Source: a virus
IMG/VR virus record: IMGVR_UViG_3300041955_000247
Location: 1-64,000 of that record
Direction: 5' to 3' (one strand)
DNA: 64,000 nt
In this document: piece after piece, positions 23,628 to 31,977 of the stretch
How positions within the stretch are numbered: position 1 is the first letter of the stretch
Layout: the number at the start of each line of letters is the position of its first letter
The notes under the pieces: generated by a model
Database searches by the model: none
The model's input: the letters and a program-made list of their open reading frames with translations, nothing else
Told to the model about the DNA's origin: nothing
Translations under genes and position numbers: made by a program

Positions 23628-24407
23628 ATGAGAACAATAATTGCTTTGCTGCTTGCTGCCTTCATTTGCAGCCCGGCTTATGCCAGCCATCACCCGGAAG
23701 CTTTTCAGCCCGTGCTGGATGTAGCCGCCATACCGGCATACCAGCCTTTTGCCTCACAAACGGTCACCCATTGGCGTCACGTGGTCAGGCGTCAGGGGTA
23801 CCACCACAGCTATGAAACGCACAGGCACCCCTTGCGCGGCCCAATGCGGGCACCTGTGCGGTCAATCATACCGCATACACCCCCGGCTGACGTAGACAGC
23901 ATTGAAGCCTCAGCCGCAGGGGCCGTTGTCGGGCTTGCTGAAGGCTTTGCTGACGGCATTGCCACTGCAATCAAAAGCCCAAGGGCCTGCGGCAACGATG
24001 GCCGTCATAATCTTGTGGATTGCAGGTCCGGGGCCTCAACGTCGGTTTCTGATGCCATGTTGCCCCATGCCCAGTGCCTGTTGCGCTGGCTGGATGCGGT
24101 TGGCTACCCGGTCAGGGACATTGGGGGCTTTGGTGAGCGTAACAATCCCTCTGCACACCCCACCGGCAATGCGCTGGATGTCAACCAGCTAGGACGCAAT
24201 GTAGTCAGTGTTCGGTTTCCAGCAGGTGTGACCCAAGCCGCTTCTGACTGCGGCTTGGTGCACGGCGCTATTTGGTCAAACCCGGATACCGGACATTTTG
24301 AGATGCCGAATAAGTATGGCTATGTAGGCTTTTGGCACCATTATGCCAGCCATCATTACCGGCACTATGCCCACCACTATACCCGACGTCGTTATGCGGG
24401 GGTTTGA
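23628..24407 (+). CDS. Secreted M15-type peptidase
   Basis: The start ATG at 23628 has GGAGGGAACT before it. The 259-residue protein has a signal peptide (MRTIIALLLAAFICSPAYAS). Residues about 150-235 carry the zinc-peptidase M15 pattern: the motif AHPTGNALDVNQ (His and Asp ligands) and the later GHFEMP with the last His. The tail is His/Tyr-rich. Such enzymes cut D-Ala peptide bonds in peptidoglycan. Because it is exported, it would act in the periplasm without a holin. It is the last + strand gene before the strand switch. Confidence 0.75.
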   Translation: MRTIIALLLAAFICSPAYASHHPEAFQPVLDVAAIPAYQPFASQTVTHWRHVVRRQGYHHSYETHRHPLRGPMRAPVRSIIPHTPPADVDSIEASAAGAVVGLAEGFADGIATAIKSPRACGNDGRHNLVDCRSGASTSVSDAMLPHAQCLLRWLDAVGYPVRDIGGFGERNNPSAHPTGNALDVNQLGRNVVSVRFPAGVTQAASDCGLVHGAIWSNPDTGHFEMPNKYGYVGFWHHYASHHYRHYAHHYTRRRYAGV

Positions 24408-24419
24408 GGTTCTTTCTTT

Positions 24420-24448
24420 GCACCACCAAACCACGAAGTGTGTGGTGC
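24420..24448. other. Hairpin at the convergent strand switch
   Basis: GCACCAC at 24420-24426 pairs with GTGGTGC at 24442-24448 (loop 15). There is no T-run on either strand after it, so it is not a classic terminator. It lies between the two converging transcription units and could slow polymerase or protect RNA ends. Confidence 0.3.
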
Positions 24449-24489
24449 CGCAGGGTCAGCCTTGATGCCAGAAGTATAACACACTAACC

Positions 24490-26049
24490 TCAATTTGGTT
24501 CAATATGTGATCCGGTGGCGTCTTTGACTATGGTAATGGTGCCCCGGTATGAGTAATCCAACAGGTTATGCTCAATGAGAAAGCTTCGCTTACCTTGATC
24601 CAGGGCACGCTGGTTGAGGGTTTCAGCCAAGTCAAACATGCCCTCTTGGCTCAGGTGCCTGCTGGGTTCGTCAAAGAACTCCATGGTGCTGCGCAACCCG
24701 GCGCGCTCCATGATCAGGTTGGCCAGCCCCAGGTCACCGGCCAGCCTGAGTCTTTGTGTGGCCCCACCCCCAAAGGCCTCCCACTTGACCGGCCCTGGCG
24801 CACCGGGCGCATGGACAAGCACCGTGAAGCCCTTGGTGATGCCCCCTGACTTGTTCTCACGTTCAACGTCCAGTTCTATGTGCCAATTCACAAGGCCCAA
24901 GGCGGTGAGGCTGTTATTGATCTCAAGTTCCAGTTGCCTCAGCGTTTCTTCCACAATGAACAGCCTCACCCGCTTGAAACCGCCCACCCAGTAGCTGACG
25001 GCGGTGTGGTCTTCATCAATGGTCTTAATTTCGTGTTCCAAGTGGGCAATCTTGTTCTTGGCCAGTTCCAATGCAGCCTTCTTTTGGGTGATTTGCTCGG
25101 CGTAGGGGTTTTGGCGGGGTGAGAAGTCATACCGCTTCAGTTCCCCCAGCATGTTGTCCTTCTCACGTTCCAGCTTGCGAAGCTGCCTTTCAAAATCAGA
25201 TTGATTATTCAGGAAAGCATTGAGTTCCTTGTCGGCCACCGGCTGCCCGCAGGTAGGGCACTTCTTGGCTCCACGCTCAGCGTTGGCCAATTTGACTTCC
25301 AAGTTCTTGAGAGCCTTTTGTGTGAAAGCTATTGAATCGGTAGTATTAGCCAGATATTCTTTTGCTGTGGCCGCTTCTTGTTTCAGGATTTTGATGCGTT
25401 GGCCTTCAGCCTCACCAAAGGTCTTGTTCTTGACCTTCAGGGCCTCAATGTCACCGTCAATGGTCTCAAGCTGGCCCTTGTGCCGGGCAATTTCACGCTC
25501 AGCGGTAATCTTGGCTTCCAGCAGTTCCTTGGCCAGCTTCGCGGCTTCCTCACTTTTGTCCAGCCAGTAATCCAGTTCCATGATCTGTGAGAACAGCGTC
25601 AGCTTGTCGCCGGGTGACAAGTCAAAGAAGGCATCACCGAACTGCGGGATCATCACCGCATACATGAAAGCCTGCGGGCCTATTCTGAGGGTCTTTTGTA
25701 GGGTCTCTTGGTCTACCGGCTGATTGTTCAGCCGCAGACTGTTGGGGCTTTGTGTGCGGGTGACGGTAATATCGTTGTTGCCTATAAGGGCATGCACGGT
25801 GACTGAGCAGCTTTTGGCATCCCAATTGATCACGTCACCGGCCTTGAGGCCCCGCGTCGTGCTTCCGTAAAAGCACCAGAATATTGCTTCTAGGAGGGTG
25901 GTTTTACCCGCGTCATTTGCGCCCAGACGCGGGTACACAAGGTTCTTGCCGGTAATGCCATAGAGGCCCGGCTTGGTGGGGAACTCAAAGCTGTGCTTGC
26001 CACGGAAGGATTTGAAATCCTCCAGTTCAACCTTGGTTATGTCAAACAC
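24490..26049 (-). CDS. SbcC/Rad50-like recombination ATPase (T4 gp46-like)
   Basis: A 519-residue SMC-type ATPase. The N-terminal ABC half has a Walker A loop (GANDAGKTTL near residue 43) and the usual lead LEDFKSFRGKHSFEFP. Long coiled-coil arms flank a zinc hook (KKCPTCGQP near 268). The C-terminal half has a signature-like GGGATQRLRLAGDLGLA and Walker B/D-loop (MEFFDEPSRHLSQEG). Length is near T4 gp46 (560). It pairs with the Mre11-like nuclease at 26282 for end processing and recombination-dependent replication. Confidence 0.93.
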   Translation of the reverse strand: MFDITKVELEDFKSFRGKHSFEFPTKPGLYGITGKNLVYPRLGANDAGKTTLLEAIFWCFYGSTTRGLKAGDVINWDAKSCSVTVHALIGNNDITVTRTQSPNSLRLNNQPVDQETLQKTLRIGPQAFMYAVMIPQFGDAFFDLSPGDKLTLFSQIMELDYWLDKSEEAAKLAKELLEAKITAEREIARHKGQLETIDGDIEALKVKNKTFGEAEGQRIKILKQEAATAKEYLANTTDSIAFTQKALKNLEVKLANAERGAKKCPTCGQPVADKELNAFLNNQSDFERQLRKLEREKDNMLGELKRYDFSPRQNPYAEQITQKKAALELAKNKIAHLEHEIKTIDEDHTAVSYWVGGFKRVRLFIVEETLRQLELEINNSLTALGLVNWHIELDVERENKSGGITKGFTVLVHAPGAPGPVKWEAFGGGATQRLRLAGDLGLANLIMERAGLRSTMEFFDEPSRHLSQEGMFDLAETLNQRALDQGKRSFLIEHNLLDYSYRGTITIVKDATGSHIEPN

Positions 26050-26057
26050 AAAGCACC

Positions 26058-26291
26058 TTAGGCATCAGTCAGGATTTTGGCTGCTTTGAGCAGTGCTGTG
26101 AAGAGAGAAATATCAGTCACAGGACGCCATCGGCTGCGGAAGAATACAACATCATCGTAATCAACGCCAATACAACAACCACAGCTACTGAGTTCGCTCA
26201 CCTTGTGGATTGAGCCAAGAGCGTAGGGAAAAGGTGTGCCGGTACCAGTAGGTGACGCGTCGATACATTCTACTTTTTGACCTATGTGCAT
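26058..26291 (-). CDS. Conserved small phage protein
   Basis: A 77-residue protein between the gp46- and gp47-like genes, overlapping the latter by 10 bases. It has an N-terminal beta-rich part with Cys residues (MHIGQKVECIDASP, SSCGCCIGVDYDD) and the ending FRSRWRPVTDISLFTALLKA. Similar short proteins ending in this RPV-TDIS-F pattern are common in phages and prophages of Rhizobiales. Function unknown. Confidence 0.7.
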   Translation of the reverse strand: MHIGQKVECIDASPTGTGTPFPYALGSIHKVSELSSCGCCIGVDYDDVVFFRSRWRPVTDISLFTALLKAAKILTDA

Positions 26292-27274
26292 TTTAATAGT
26301 TCCTCACCCGCAGCCTTGATATTGCTTGCAACCCCTTCAGCCTTGCAGAACGCAGCCAAGATATCTTTAGGTGTAGTAGCCACGGCTTCCTCAAGCTTGA
26401 CCCGTTCACGCCGCGCCGTGGTTTTGATCTTCAGTTCTGCGCCGAATACTTCCAACTCACAATCACGGCAGGCAGCAAGTACCCGCTGCTTGATGGCTTG
26501 CCATTCCACCGCTTCCTCGCGCGCCATTTCAATGGTCAGCTTGACTTGATCGTGTGGCTTCAGTTCCTTGCTGTTCAATATATCATCAGCGTCACGAACG
26601 GTCAGTGAGAACTTGCGAGGGCAGTCAAAATGCAGGTCAATTTCACGGTCACCCTTGAGCAGAAGCACCCTGGGGGTGAAATTGTCACCGAACCGGCAGT
26701 GATAGGGTGCCCCTACATAGGTCACAGGGCCGCAGCGCTGAGGCACATGCACGTCCCCACTGTACACCCTCCCCGGCTTTAGTGCCTCAATGGGTGACGC
26801 GCTGAGGCCCGACAAAGTGGCACCTGTCTCAGCCCTCGAACCTGATATTGTCTGGTGAAGGGCTAGAAGCCGGGCTTTTTGGGGTAGTTGTTTGCAGGCT
26901 TCATCAAAAGTTCTTTGGTCACCACAGTGTGGGATGAAAGACACACCCAGTTCCTTGTTGTGGGTTGGGTTGACGATGAATGTGATTCCTTCAATGTGAT
27001 TGAGGAACTTGAAATAGGGGCTGCTTGGGTCGGTACCATCGTGGTTCCCTCTAAGGATATAAACGGGCGGTTTCAGCCGCAAAAGTTCTTCAACAATACG
27101 GTTCACCAGCAGCGACGAATGGCGGTCCTTCCTCTCCGTAATGTCTCCTAGCAGAAGTGTTGCATCAACCGCGTGCTTTTCCTGCTGCTTTGCCAACCAT
27201 CGAAATAAGCCAAAACGGTAGGCATCCCGTGGCTGGTCCGAACAATGTGTATCGGTGGTAAAAAGCAGGTTCAT
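26282..27274 (-). CDS. Mre11/SbcD-like nuclease (T4 gp47-like)
   Basis: The start is ATG at 27274: it overlaps the upstream stop (ATGA), and homology begins exactly there (MNLLFTTDTHCSD). The 330-residue protein has the metallophosphoesterase motifs in order: DTH near 8, GDITERKDRH near 45, GNHDGTD near 75, a helix with H near 140, and GDVHVP near 172. The C-terminal third is helical and would contact the gp46-like ATPase. The two form an Mre11/Rad50-type complex. Confidence 0.93.
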   Translation of the reverse strand: MNLLFTTDTHCSDQPRDAYRFGLFRWLAKQQEKHAVDATLLLGDITERKDRHSSLLVNRIVEELLRLKPPVYILRGNHDGTDPSSPYFKFLNHIEGITFIVNPTHNKELGVSFIPHCGDQRTFDEACKQLPQKARLLALHQTISGSRAETGATLSGLSASPIEALKPGRVYSGDVHVPQRCGPVTYVGAPYHCRFGDNFTPRVLLLKGDREIDLHFDCPRKFSLTVRDADDILNSKELKPHDQVKLTIEMAREEAVEWQAIKQRVLAACRDCELEVFGAELKIKTTARRERVKLEEAVATTPKDILAAFCKAEGVASNIKAAGEELLKCT

Positions 27275-27741
27275 ACGCCCATCAACTTTTGCCAAACATT
27301 TGGTGCTTGGGCCGCCCCAGCGGGGGCTCCTGGGACATTCGTGAATGGTGATTGCCATAACGCTCTCAACGCTTGCTTTTTAAATTCCGGGTCAACATAC
27401 GGTGGGGGTTGCCATGTTGACCCCACGCCGTATTGGCCCACACCACCAAGTTTATAAAGGCACCGATCTGGCTCTTTTGGGTCAAGAACCTTGAGTGCAC
27501 GTTTGTCGAACTTCTGCACGTGGCGCATCTTCACGAACTGCTGCTGGGCCATGATCGCCTGGGAAGGCATCCCAAGGAACACACCTATTCGCATTGAGAA
27601 CTTTGTGCCTAGCAATATGATATTGCCGGTTGGGTTCATTTCAAATGCCTCAAAGGGCAGATCACCCAGCAAATCAGTCAGGTAGTCGGTGATGGCATCA
27701 TCTGACGTTTCGGGTTGTCTTAGTTTGGTGATTACGGTCAT
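27271..27741 (-). CDS. Unknown protein, member of five-copy paralogous family (copy 1)
   Basis: A 156-residue protein coupled to both neighbours by ATGA overlaps. The core (FSMRIGVFLGMPSQAI, then FVKMRHVQKFDK and DRCLYKLGG) is shared with the protein directly upstream (27738-28130), and more loosely with those at 52747, 53120 and 54225. The common pattern is a G-x-F/Y-L strand, then a variable loop, then a hydrophobic-K/R strand. Residues after 125 are Pro/Ala-rich. Function unknown; its place among recombination genes is the only clue. Confidence 0.75.
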   Translation of the reverse strand: MTVITKLRQPETSDDAITDYLTDLLGDLPFEAFEMNPTGNIILLGTKFSMRIGVFLGMPSQAIMAQQQFVKMRHVQKFDKRALKVLDPKEPDRCLYKLGGVGQYGVGSTWQPPPYVDPEFKKQALRALWQSPFTNVPGAPAGAAQAPNVWQKLMGV

Positions 27742-28130
27742 GGGCGTTTGCTCAGCTTCATGAGAAGTGCATTGTTCTTTAGAATAGTTTTGCTTAGTTC
27801 ACCCGTGCGGTTTCGCAGGGTGGTTCTAATAATATCACCCCAATTTTCTGCAAAAGCACCAATAGGTGGACGCCATTGATAGGTGTTGGAAAGGCCCGCT
27901 GTATAAAGGCAGGCCCTGTTGTTGCTTGCGTCTAAAACATGGAGATCCTTTTTGTCATACCACGGGGCCAAACGCATCTTGACGAATTCACCATGTGTTT
28001 GGATCACCTGAGTGGGACGGTTCATGAATAGTCCAACACGCATGTAGAACCATGTTCCACCGATGCGTAAGCGGCCAGTTTTTGTGGCTTCAAAATCCTC
28101 CCAGATGTGATCGTTCAAGTTCTCAATCAT
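27738..28130 (-). CDS. Unknown protein, five-copy paralogous family (copy 2)
   Basis: The start ATG at 28130 overlaps the upstream nuclease stop (ATGA); a longer start at 28247 would overlap that gene by 121 bases and is rejected. The 130-residue protein aligns with its downstream neighbour (FYMRVGLFMNRPTQVI, GEFVKMRLAPWYDKKD, then ACLYTAG). The C-terminus is basic. The pair probably arose by tandem duplication. Function unknown. Confidence 0.75.
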   Translation of the reverse strand: MIENLNDHIWEDFEATKTGRLRIGGTWFYMRVGLFMNRPTQVIQTHGEFVKMRLAPWYDKKDLHVLDASNNRACLYTAGLSNTYQWRPPIGAFAENWGDIIRTTLRNRTGELSKTILKNNALLMKLSKRP

Positions 28131-28630
28131 TTGGGCCTCACGGCAGTTTTCAAGAAGTTGTCGAACAGCATCACCCGCAGGCCCATTGATGGCACCCACA
28201 AGTGAAAATTCAGCTTGAGCAGGTTCTGGCCCTCGCGGCTGAGGCATACAATAATAGGCTGCTGGTTCTGCTTGGCAATGAGCATGGGCAGCTTCTTGTA
28301 GTGCAGGGCTTGCTTGCGGGTTTCAAGCCAGAACTGCGCCAGCTTGCCGGTACGCTTCAATAGGCCCACGAAGTTGAGATCACGATATGACTTGCACTCA
28401 ATCAGGAAGGCATCGGTGAGTGGGGAACCGCTGGCGTGGATGCAGGAAATGTCACCGGCTTGGGCTGCTAGGCGCTTGCCTTTGCGGGAAGCTACCGTAG
28501 ACCTGCCCCCCGACATGGCGCTGCGCCAGTACAGATCTTCATTTTTGCCCGCGCTCATCCACAGTGAAAGTGACGTGCAGACCTCACGCTCAAAGCTGGC
28601 CCCCTTAAATTTTCCGCCTCCTTTACGCAT
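28127..28630 (-). CDS. PD-(D/E)XK nuclease, Holliday-junction-resolvase-like
   Basis: A 167-residue protein between the UvsX-like and paralogous-family genes. It shows an early Glu in a helix (GASFEREVCTSLSLWMSAG), a Ser/Gly loop (WRSAMSGGRSTVASRKGK), then AGDISCI with the active Asp near 60 and DAFLIECKSY with the E-x-K pair near 75-77. These are the hallmarks of the PD-(D/E)XK fold of phage resolvases and endonucleases. It probably cuts branched recombination or replication intermediates. Confidence 0.8.
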   Translation of the reverse strand: MRKGGGKFKGASFEREVCTSLSLWMSAGKNEDLYWRSAMSGGRSTVASRKGKRLAAQAGDISCIHASGSPLTDAFLIECKSYRDLNFVGLLKRTGKLAQFWLETRKQALHYKKLPMLIAKQNQQPIIVCLSREGQNLLKLNFHLWVPSMGLRVMLFDNFLKTAVRPK

Positions 28631-29633
28631 ATTTTTTGCGGGTGGGGAGAAAGCTGACTTCGATCTCAGCCCAAATGCGCTTGACCACCTTGGACACCGA
28701 TTCTTGCTCTTTTTGGTATTCCTCAGAACTCATATCACCTAGTTCTCCCAAATATTCCTTGAAATCGCTTTGGTTGACTTCAATCTCTTTAAGCCTGCCA
28801 ATTTCCTTGAGCCATTCAGCACAGGCTTCCACGTCCTCTACACCATAGCCAAATCTGAAGGTGAACCTAGCATCCCGGAATGGCAGCCCAATCTTGTTCT
28901 TCTTGGCTCTGGCTTTGATGTCTATGCCGTAGGGACGCTTGATCTTATTGATTTCCTTTGTCAGCGTTTCAAGGTGAGATAACCACAAAAATTGGGAGGC
29001 ATAGAAGTCGAGTGCATGACCGCCTGAGCGCTTGTGTTTCTCACCAAACATTGCACCAATGTTGTCGCGTACCTGCGACACTACCATCAGATGGGCACGG
29101 CTTTGCTCAATTTTGTGCACCCTTGTCCTGAAGAACAGACCCAGTAGCTTGGCCTTGGCAGTCCCAAACGTACCTTTGCCAATGTCACGTTCCATTTCAT
29201 CGGTATCTGATAGGGCATCAAGGCTGTCAACCACGTAGAAGCCGGGTGCATCGTTTTTGACGCACCGGCTCAGGAAGCTGTCAAAATCATCCGCGAACTG
29301 TTCCACGGTCTGAATATGCTCCTTGCCAAAATCAATGTCCTCAATGGGCATTCCCATAGCCTTGGCATATTGTTTATCAAAGGCCGCTTCAGTGTCACGG
29401 TAAGCTGCAATGCCCTTGGGGTACTTGCGCATGAAATTGACAACGGCCTCAGTAGCGAGGCCGGTTTTCGCAGTCGACTTATCCCCGATTATGTTGCTAA
29501 TTCTCCCAAGAGGATAACCACCGCCCAGGACGCAATCAATCAGGGTGCACCCGCTACTGACAAACTCATAGTGAGTTTTTTCATCCGCGAAGTAGGATGA
29601 CTTCTTTTCAACGACCCGTTCCCTTTTTGCCAT
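28623..29633 (-). CDS. RecA/UvsX-like recombinase
   Basis: A 336-residue RecA-fold protein. The P-loop reads GDKSTAKTG near residue 50, with Ala in place of the usual second Gly. T4 UvsX also has a changed loop, which supports a UvsX-type protein. Other motifs: IAAYRDTEAAFDKQYAKAMG, the Walker B strand FYVVDSLDALSD, and LMVVSQVRDNIGAMFGEKHK with the L1/L2 region (KRSGGHALDFYASQFLWLSH). It would pair strands during recombination-dependent replication with the SSB and gp46/47-like proteins beside it. Confidence 0.9.
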   Translation of the reverse strand: MAKRERVVEKKSSYFADEKTHYEFVSSGCTLIDCVLGGGYPLGRISNIIGDKSTAKTGLATEAVVNFMRKYPKGIAAYRDTEAAFDKQYAKAMGMPIEDIDFGKEHIQTVEQFADDFDSFLSRCVKNDAPGFYVVDSLDALSDTDEMERDIGKGTFGTAKAKLLGLFFRTRVHKIEQSRAHLMVVSQVRDNIGAMFGEKHKRSGGHALDFYASQFLWLSHLETLTKEINKIKRPYGIDIKARAKKNKIGLPFRDARFTFRFGYGVEDVEACAEWLKEIGRLKEIEVNQSDFKEYLGELGDMSSEEYQKEQESVSKVVKRIWAEIEVSFLPTRKKYA

Positions 29634-29911
29634 CAGCCGAACCTCGGGGCTCTTTTAACTGCCTCAGCGTAATTGGCCTTGCAGGTGGCCAGGAAGCGTT
29701 CCTCAGTCATGCCTACGTCCACCGCCGTGGCCGCTGCCATGCTGGTCAGTGAGGCCACTGATACCCGGTAGAACTTGTGAAAGTCGGGGCTGTGCCTGTC
29801 ACGGTGCTTGCCCCACACCTGCCACACGTCGGCGGTGAAAGCCTTGTGCATGTCAAAGGCTTCGGCCGGTATGCTGGGTGGGTGATTGCTCTCAACATCG
29901 TCGTTTGGCAT
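29633..29911 (-). CDS. Small conserved protein downstream of SSB
   Basis: The start is ATG at 29911 behind a purine-rich GGAAAAAGAGAAAA. The 92-residue protein is helical (KAFTADVWQVWGKHRDRHSP, then SLTSMAAATAVDVGMTEERF) and ends ANYAEAVKRAPRFG. It overlaps the next gene at the stop. Short proteins with this ending occur in other phages near replication genes. Function unknown. Confidence 0.65.
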   Translation of the reverse strand: MPNDDVESNHPPSIPAEAFDMHKAFTADVWQVWGKHRDRHSPDFHKFYRVSVASLTSMAAATAVDVGMTEERFLATCKANYAEAVKRAPRFG

Positions 29912-30035
29912 TTTTCTCTTTTTCCCAGCGTTCGTAGGGCACACAGTCATTGAGTATTTCACTCAAAGGGCGACGGTCAACCCTTATAGGGTCAATGCCG
30001 CCGCGCCTGAGTGCCCCGGCCTGCCGTTCAGTCAT
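29892..30035 (-). CDS. 47-aa basic protein between SSB and next gene
   Basis: A frame starting at ATG 30035, inside the last codons of the SSB gene, and ending 20 bases into the following gene. The product (MTERQAGALRRGGIDPIRVD, then LNDCVPYERWEKEKNAKRR) is basic. Overlap at both ends fits the coupled style of this operon. Function unknown. Confidence 0.55.
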   Translation of the reverse strand: MTERQAGALRRGGIDPIRVDRRPLSEILNDCVPYERWEKEKNAKRRC

Positions 30036-31041
30036 CGTCATCGTCGGCGCTTTTGGAGCTGCTTTTACGGCGCTCCGCTAAACGCTCACGCAATGACTTC
30101 CTGGGGGCTTCACCATCAGCATCGTCGTCAGCGGCAGCCTTGCGCTTGGGCTTTTCATCCGGTTCGTCGTCATCGGCCTCTTCCTGTACCCGTGCACGGC
30201 GTGACGGCTTCTTGGGTTCGTCGTCACCCTCCGGTTCAGCACGGGCCTTGTGCTTTGGCTTTTCATCGACCTCGTCGTCATCATCAGCCACTTTGCGCTT
30301 GGGCTTCTCCTCATCCTCATCCTTGCCGCGTACCTGACCGTCAAACGCCGCGCTGATGGCGTCGGCATCATAGTATTGCAGGCAGTCAGGCACCGGGTTG
30401 TCCTTGACGAACCCAAGCCATTCATCCTGCACATCCTGATCCTCATGTAGCGGTGCGGCGTCCATCAGCTTCATGCGGCCACCGGGGTATTTGGTATTGA
30501 GGCCGCTGCCCTCCTTGTAGAAGCGCAGATCATGGCCTTCCTCAGGGTCATCCGGGTACACCACTTCCTTGGTGTCCTCATCCAGGCACAAGTTGACAAA
30601 ATCCTTGTCAACGCTGAACGGGATGTCCCAAAGCTGGGGGCCTTCGTCCTCATCCAGCCGGTCAATCACCCAAACCAGCACGCGCTGACGCGGTGCCAAT
30701 GCCTTGGCGGTGTCGTCGTCACCCTCGCGCTGAGCTTCCTTGCGGGCTGCGGCCAACGGGTCCTTGCCATACTCGCCCTCGGCATCCATTTTGCTCAGTG
30801 ACAGGTAGGATTGGTTGTCGGCGCCAATGCCATAATTGACAAAAATGTCGTAGCCGTAGTGCTTGGGCTTTTCCCATGTGGCAGGCAGGATGCGCACCAT
30901 GTTCTTGCCGTCACGCACCTTGTAGCGCTTGAATTCCTGCTTGATGTAGCTGTCAAAGCCACCGCCGCGCATATTGGCACGGGCCTTCACATCCTCACGG
31001 CTACGCTTCTGATAGTTAAAACTACGCTCACTCTTTGCCAT
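30028..31041 (-). CDS. Single-stranded DNA-binding protein (T4 gp32-like)
   Basis: A 337-residue protein. The N-terminal 230 residues form a gp32-like core with the lead FDSYIKQEFKRYKVRDGKNM, RILPATW, YGYDIFVNYGIG and a later LWDIPFSVDKDF region. The last 100 residues alternate Lys/Arg and Asp/Glu blocks and end in DDDDD, the acidic tail typical of SSBs that recruit partner proteins. It lies in the recombination operon beside the UvsX and clamp-loader genes. Confidence 0.85.
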   Translation of the reverse strand: MAKSERSFNYQKRSREDVKARANMRGGGFDSYIKQEFKRYKVRDGKNMVRILPATWEKPKHYGYDIFVNYGIGADNQSYLSLSKMDAEGEYGKDPLAAARKEAQREGDDDTAKALAPRQRVLVWVIDRLDEDEGPQLWDIPFSVDKDFVNLCLDEDTKEVVYPDDPEEGHDLRFYKEGSGLNTKYPGGRMKLMDAAPLHEDQDVQDEWLGFVKDNPVPDCLQYYDADAISAAFDGQVRGKDEDEEKPKRKVADDDDEVDEKPKHKARAEPEGDDEPKKPSRRARVQEEADDDEPDEKPKRKAAADDDADGEAPRKSLRERLAERRKSSSKSADDDDD

Positions 31042-31183
31042 TGCTGGCTCCTTTCAGTTTATCCACAAGTTCGTTGATGTAGCCACGTTTGGCCTTGAAA
31101 TAGGTGCCAATGATGGCCTTGCACGTCAAGAACAGGATCAACGCGCCAATCAGCACGGGTGATAGGTAGTGCAGGAAAATCAT
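31028..31183 (-). CDS. 51-aa membrane protein before SSB
   Basis: A frame that starts at ATG 31183, overlapping the upstream stop (ATGA), and ends 14 bases into the SSB gene. The product (MIFLHYLSPVLIGALILFLT, then GYINELVDKLKGAS) has one membrane helix followed by a charged amphipathic helix. The SSB ribosome binding site (AAAGGAGCC) lies within its last codons. Function unknown; a membrane anchor for the replication complex is only a guess. Confidence 0.6.
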   Translation of the reverse strand: MIFLHYLSPVLIGALILFLTCKAIIGTYFKAKRGYINELVDKLKGASNGKE

Positions 31184-31656
31184 CGCCGTTCGCGTGCCTC
31201 AGCTATGCGTTGTCTACCCTTACTATACGTCGCGCGGTTGGTCTCACCCGTGCCGCGAACTGATGCTTCTTCAAAGTAGTTCGCGTTGTATAGGCCGCAA
31301 AGATCACGAATCATGAAGCCTCGTGACACAAAGGCTTCCTTGAGGGCCAGCAGCAGGTCGGCCTGCTTCTTGGCGTCAAGGTATTTGAGGGTGGCAATTT
31401 CATGTGTCTTATTTGACTGCACTTCGGTTTTGATCATGGCCTCGGTGTATTTGCTGTCACCGTAATCCATGCGAATCTTGTTATCCAGCTTGGCATCAAC
31501 CGTGGCCAATTGCTCCTTGAGCATGTCGCGCTCGGCGGCAGCCTGTACAAAAGCTTCGCTGATTTGAAAGAGCAGCATGGGCTGCTCTTCCAGTTCTTGG
31601 TCCAGCGCGTGCTTGTCAATTTTCAAATACGCGCGGAATTCAGCAACATCAACCAC
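31180..31656 (-). CDS. Coiled-coil protein beside SSB, recombination-mediator candidate
   Basis: The start is uncertain: GTG at 31656 overlaps the upstream stop by 8 bases, and GTG at 31728 would overlap it by 80. From 31656 the product has 158 residues. It is helical and charged (EFRAYLKIDKHALDQELEEQ, AAERDMLKEQLATVDAKLDN, YLDAKKQADLLLALKEAFVS) and ends basic. Size, helicity and position next to SSB and UvsX genes resemble UvsY-type mediators, but no defining motif is seen. Confidence 0.65.
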   Translation of the reverse strand: MVDVAEFRAYLKIDKHALDQELEEQPMLLFQISEAFVQAAAERDMLKEQLATVDAKLDNKIRMDYGDSKYTEAMIKTEVQSNKTHEIATLKYLDAKKQADLLLALKEAFVSRGFMIRDLCGLYNANYFEEASVRGTGETNRATYSKGRQRIAEARERR

Positions 31657-31975
31657 GGTTGTCGCCCAAGGCCCCTTCGATGCGGGTGGCTTGCTCACCA
31701 ATGGCCCCAATGAGCATTGATTGCTCACGTGCGCGGCGCATGAGGCTCATGGTAAGACTGGCTGATGGTGCTTCCGGTTGCCCGGCTTTTTCAACGCCCT
31801 CAGGGCGTGACCCCAACAGGCGGTCGCCAAGGGTCGTAAGGTGCTGGAGAATTTCGTAGAGTCTTTTGTTGTGTACGTCTAGTTCTGCCAGATGGCTCCC
31901 GATTGTAGTGTTAGTTGCACTGGCTTGGGCAAGCTGCTTGGCGTTGCTTGAGGCACCATATGTCGCTTCACTCAT
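31649..31975 (-). CDS. Unknown helical protein
   Basis: A 108-residue protein between the clamp loader and the coiled-coil gene. It is helical with a heptad-like middle (HLAELDVHNKRLYEILQHLT, TLGDRLLGS) and a second helix near the end (MRRAREQSMLIGAIGEQATR). It lies 2 bases after the clamp-loader stop and overlaps the next gene by 8. Function unknown. Confidence 0.65.
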   Translation of the reverse strand: MSEATYGASSNAKQLAQASATNTTIGSHLAELDVHNKRLYEILQHLTTLGDRLLGSRPEGVEKAGQPEAPSASLTMSLMRRAREQSMLIGAIGEQATRIEGALGDNRG

Positions 31976-31977
31976 TC

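Noticed and set aside
24420-24448. Convergent terminator at the strand switch
   Set aside because: The stem has no T-run on either strand; kept only as an unexplained hairpin.
27738-28247. Longer start for the paralog gene at 27738
   Set aside because: It would overlap the nuclease gene by 121 bases; ATG at 28130 overlaps the stop as ATGA like its neighbours.
30011-30356. Ser/Arg- and His/Pro-rich plus-strand frames opposite the SSB tail
   Set aside because: They are antisense readings of the Asp/Lys-rich SSB C-terminus.
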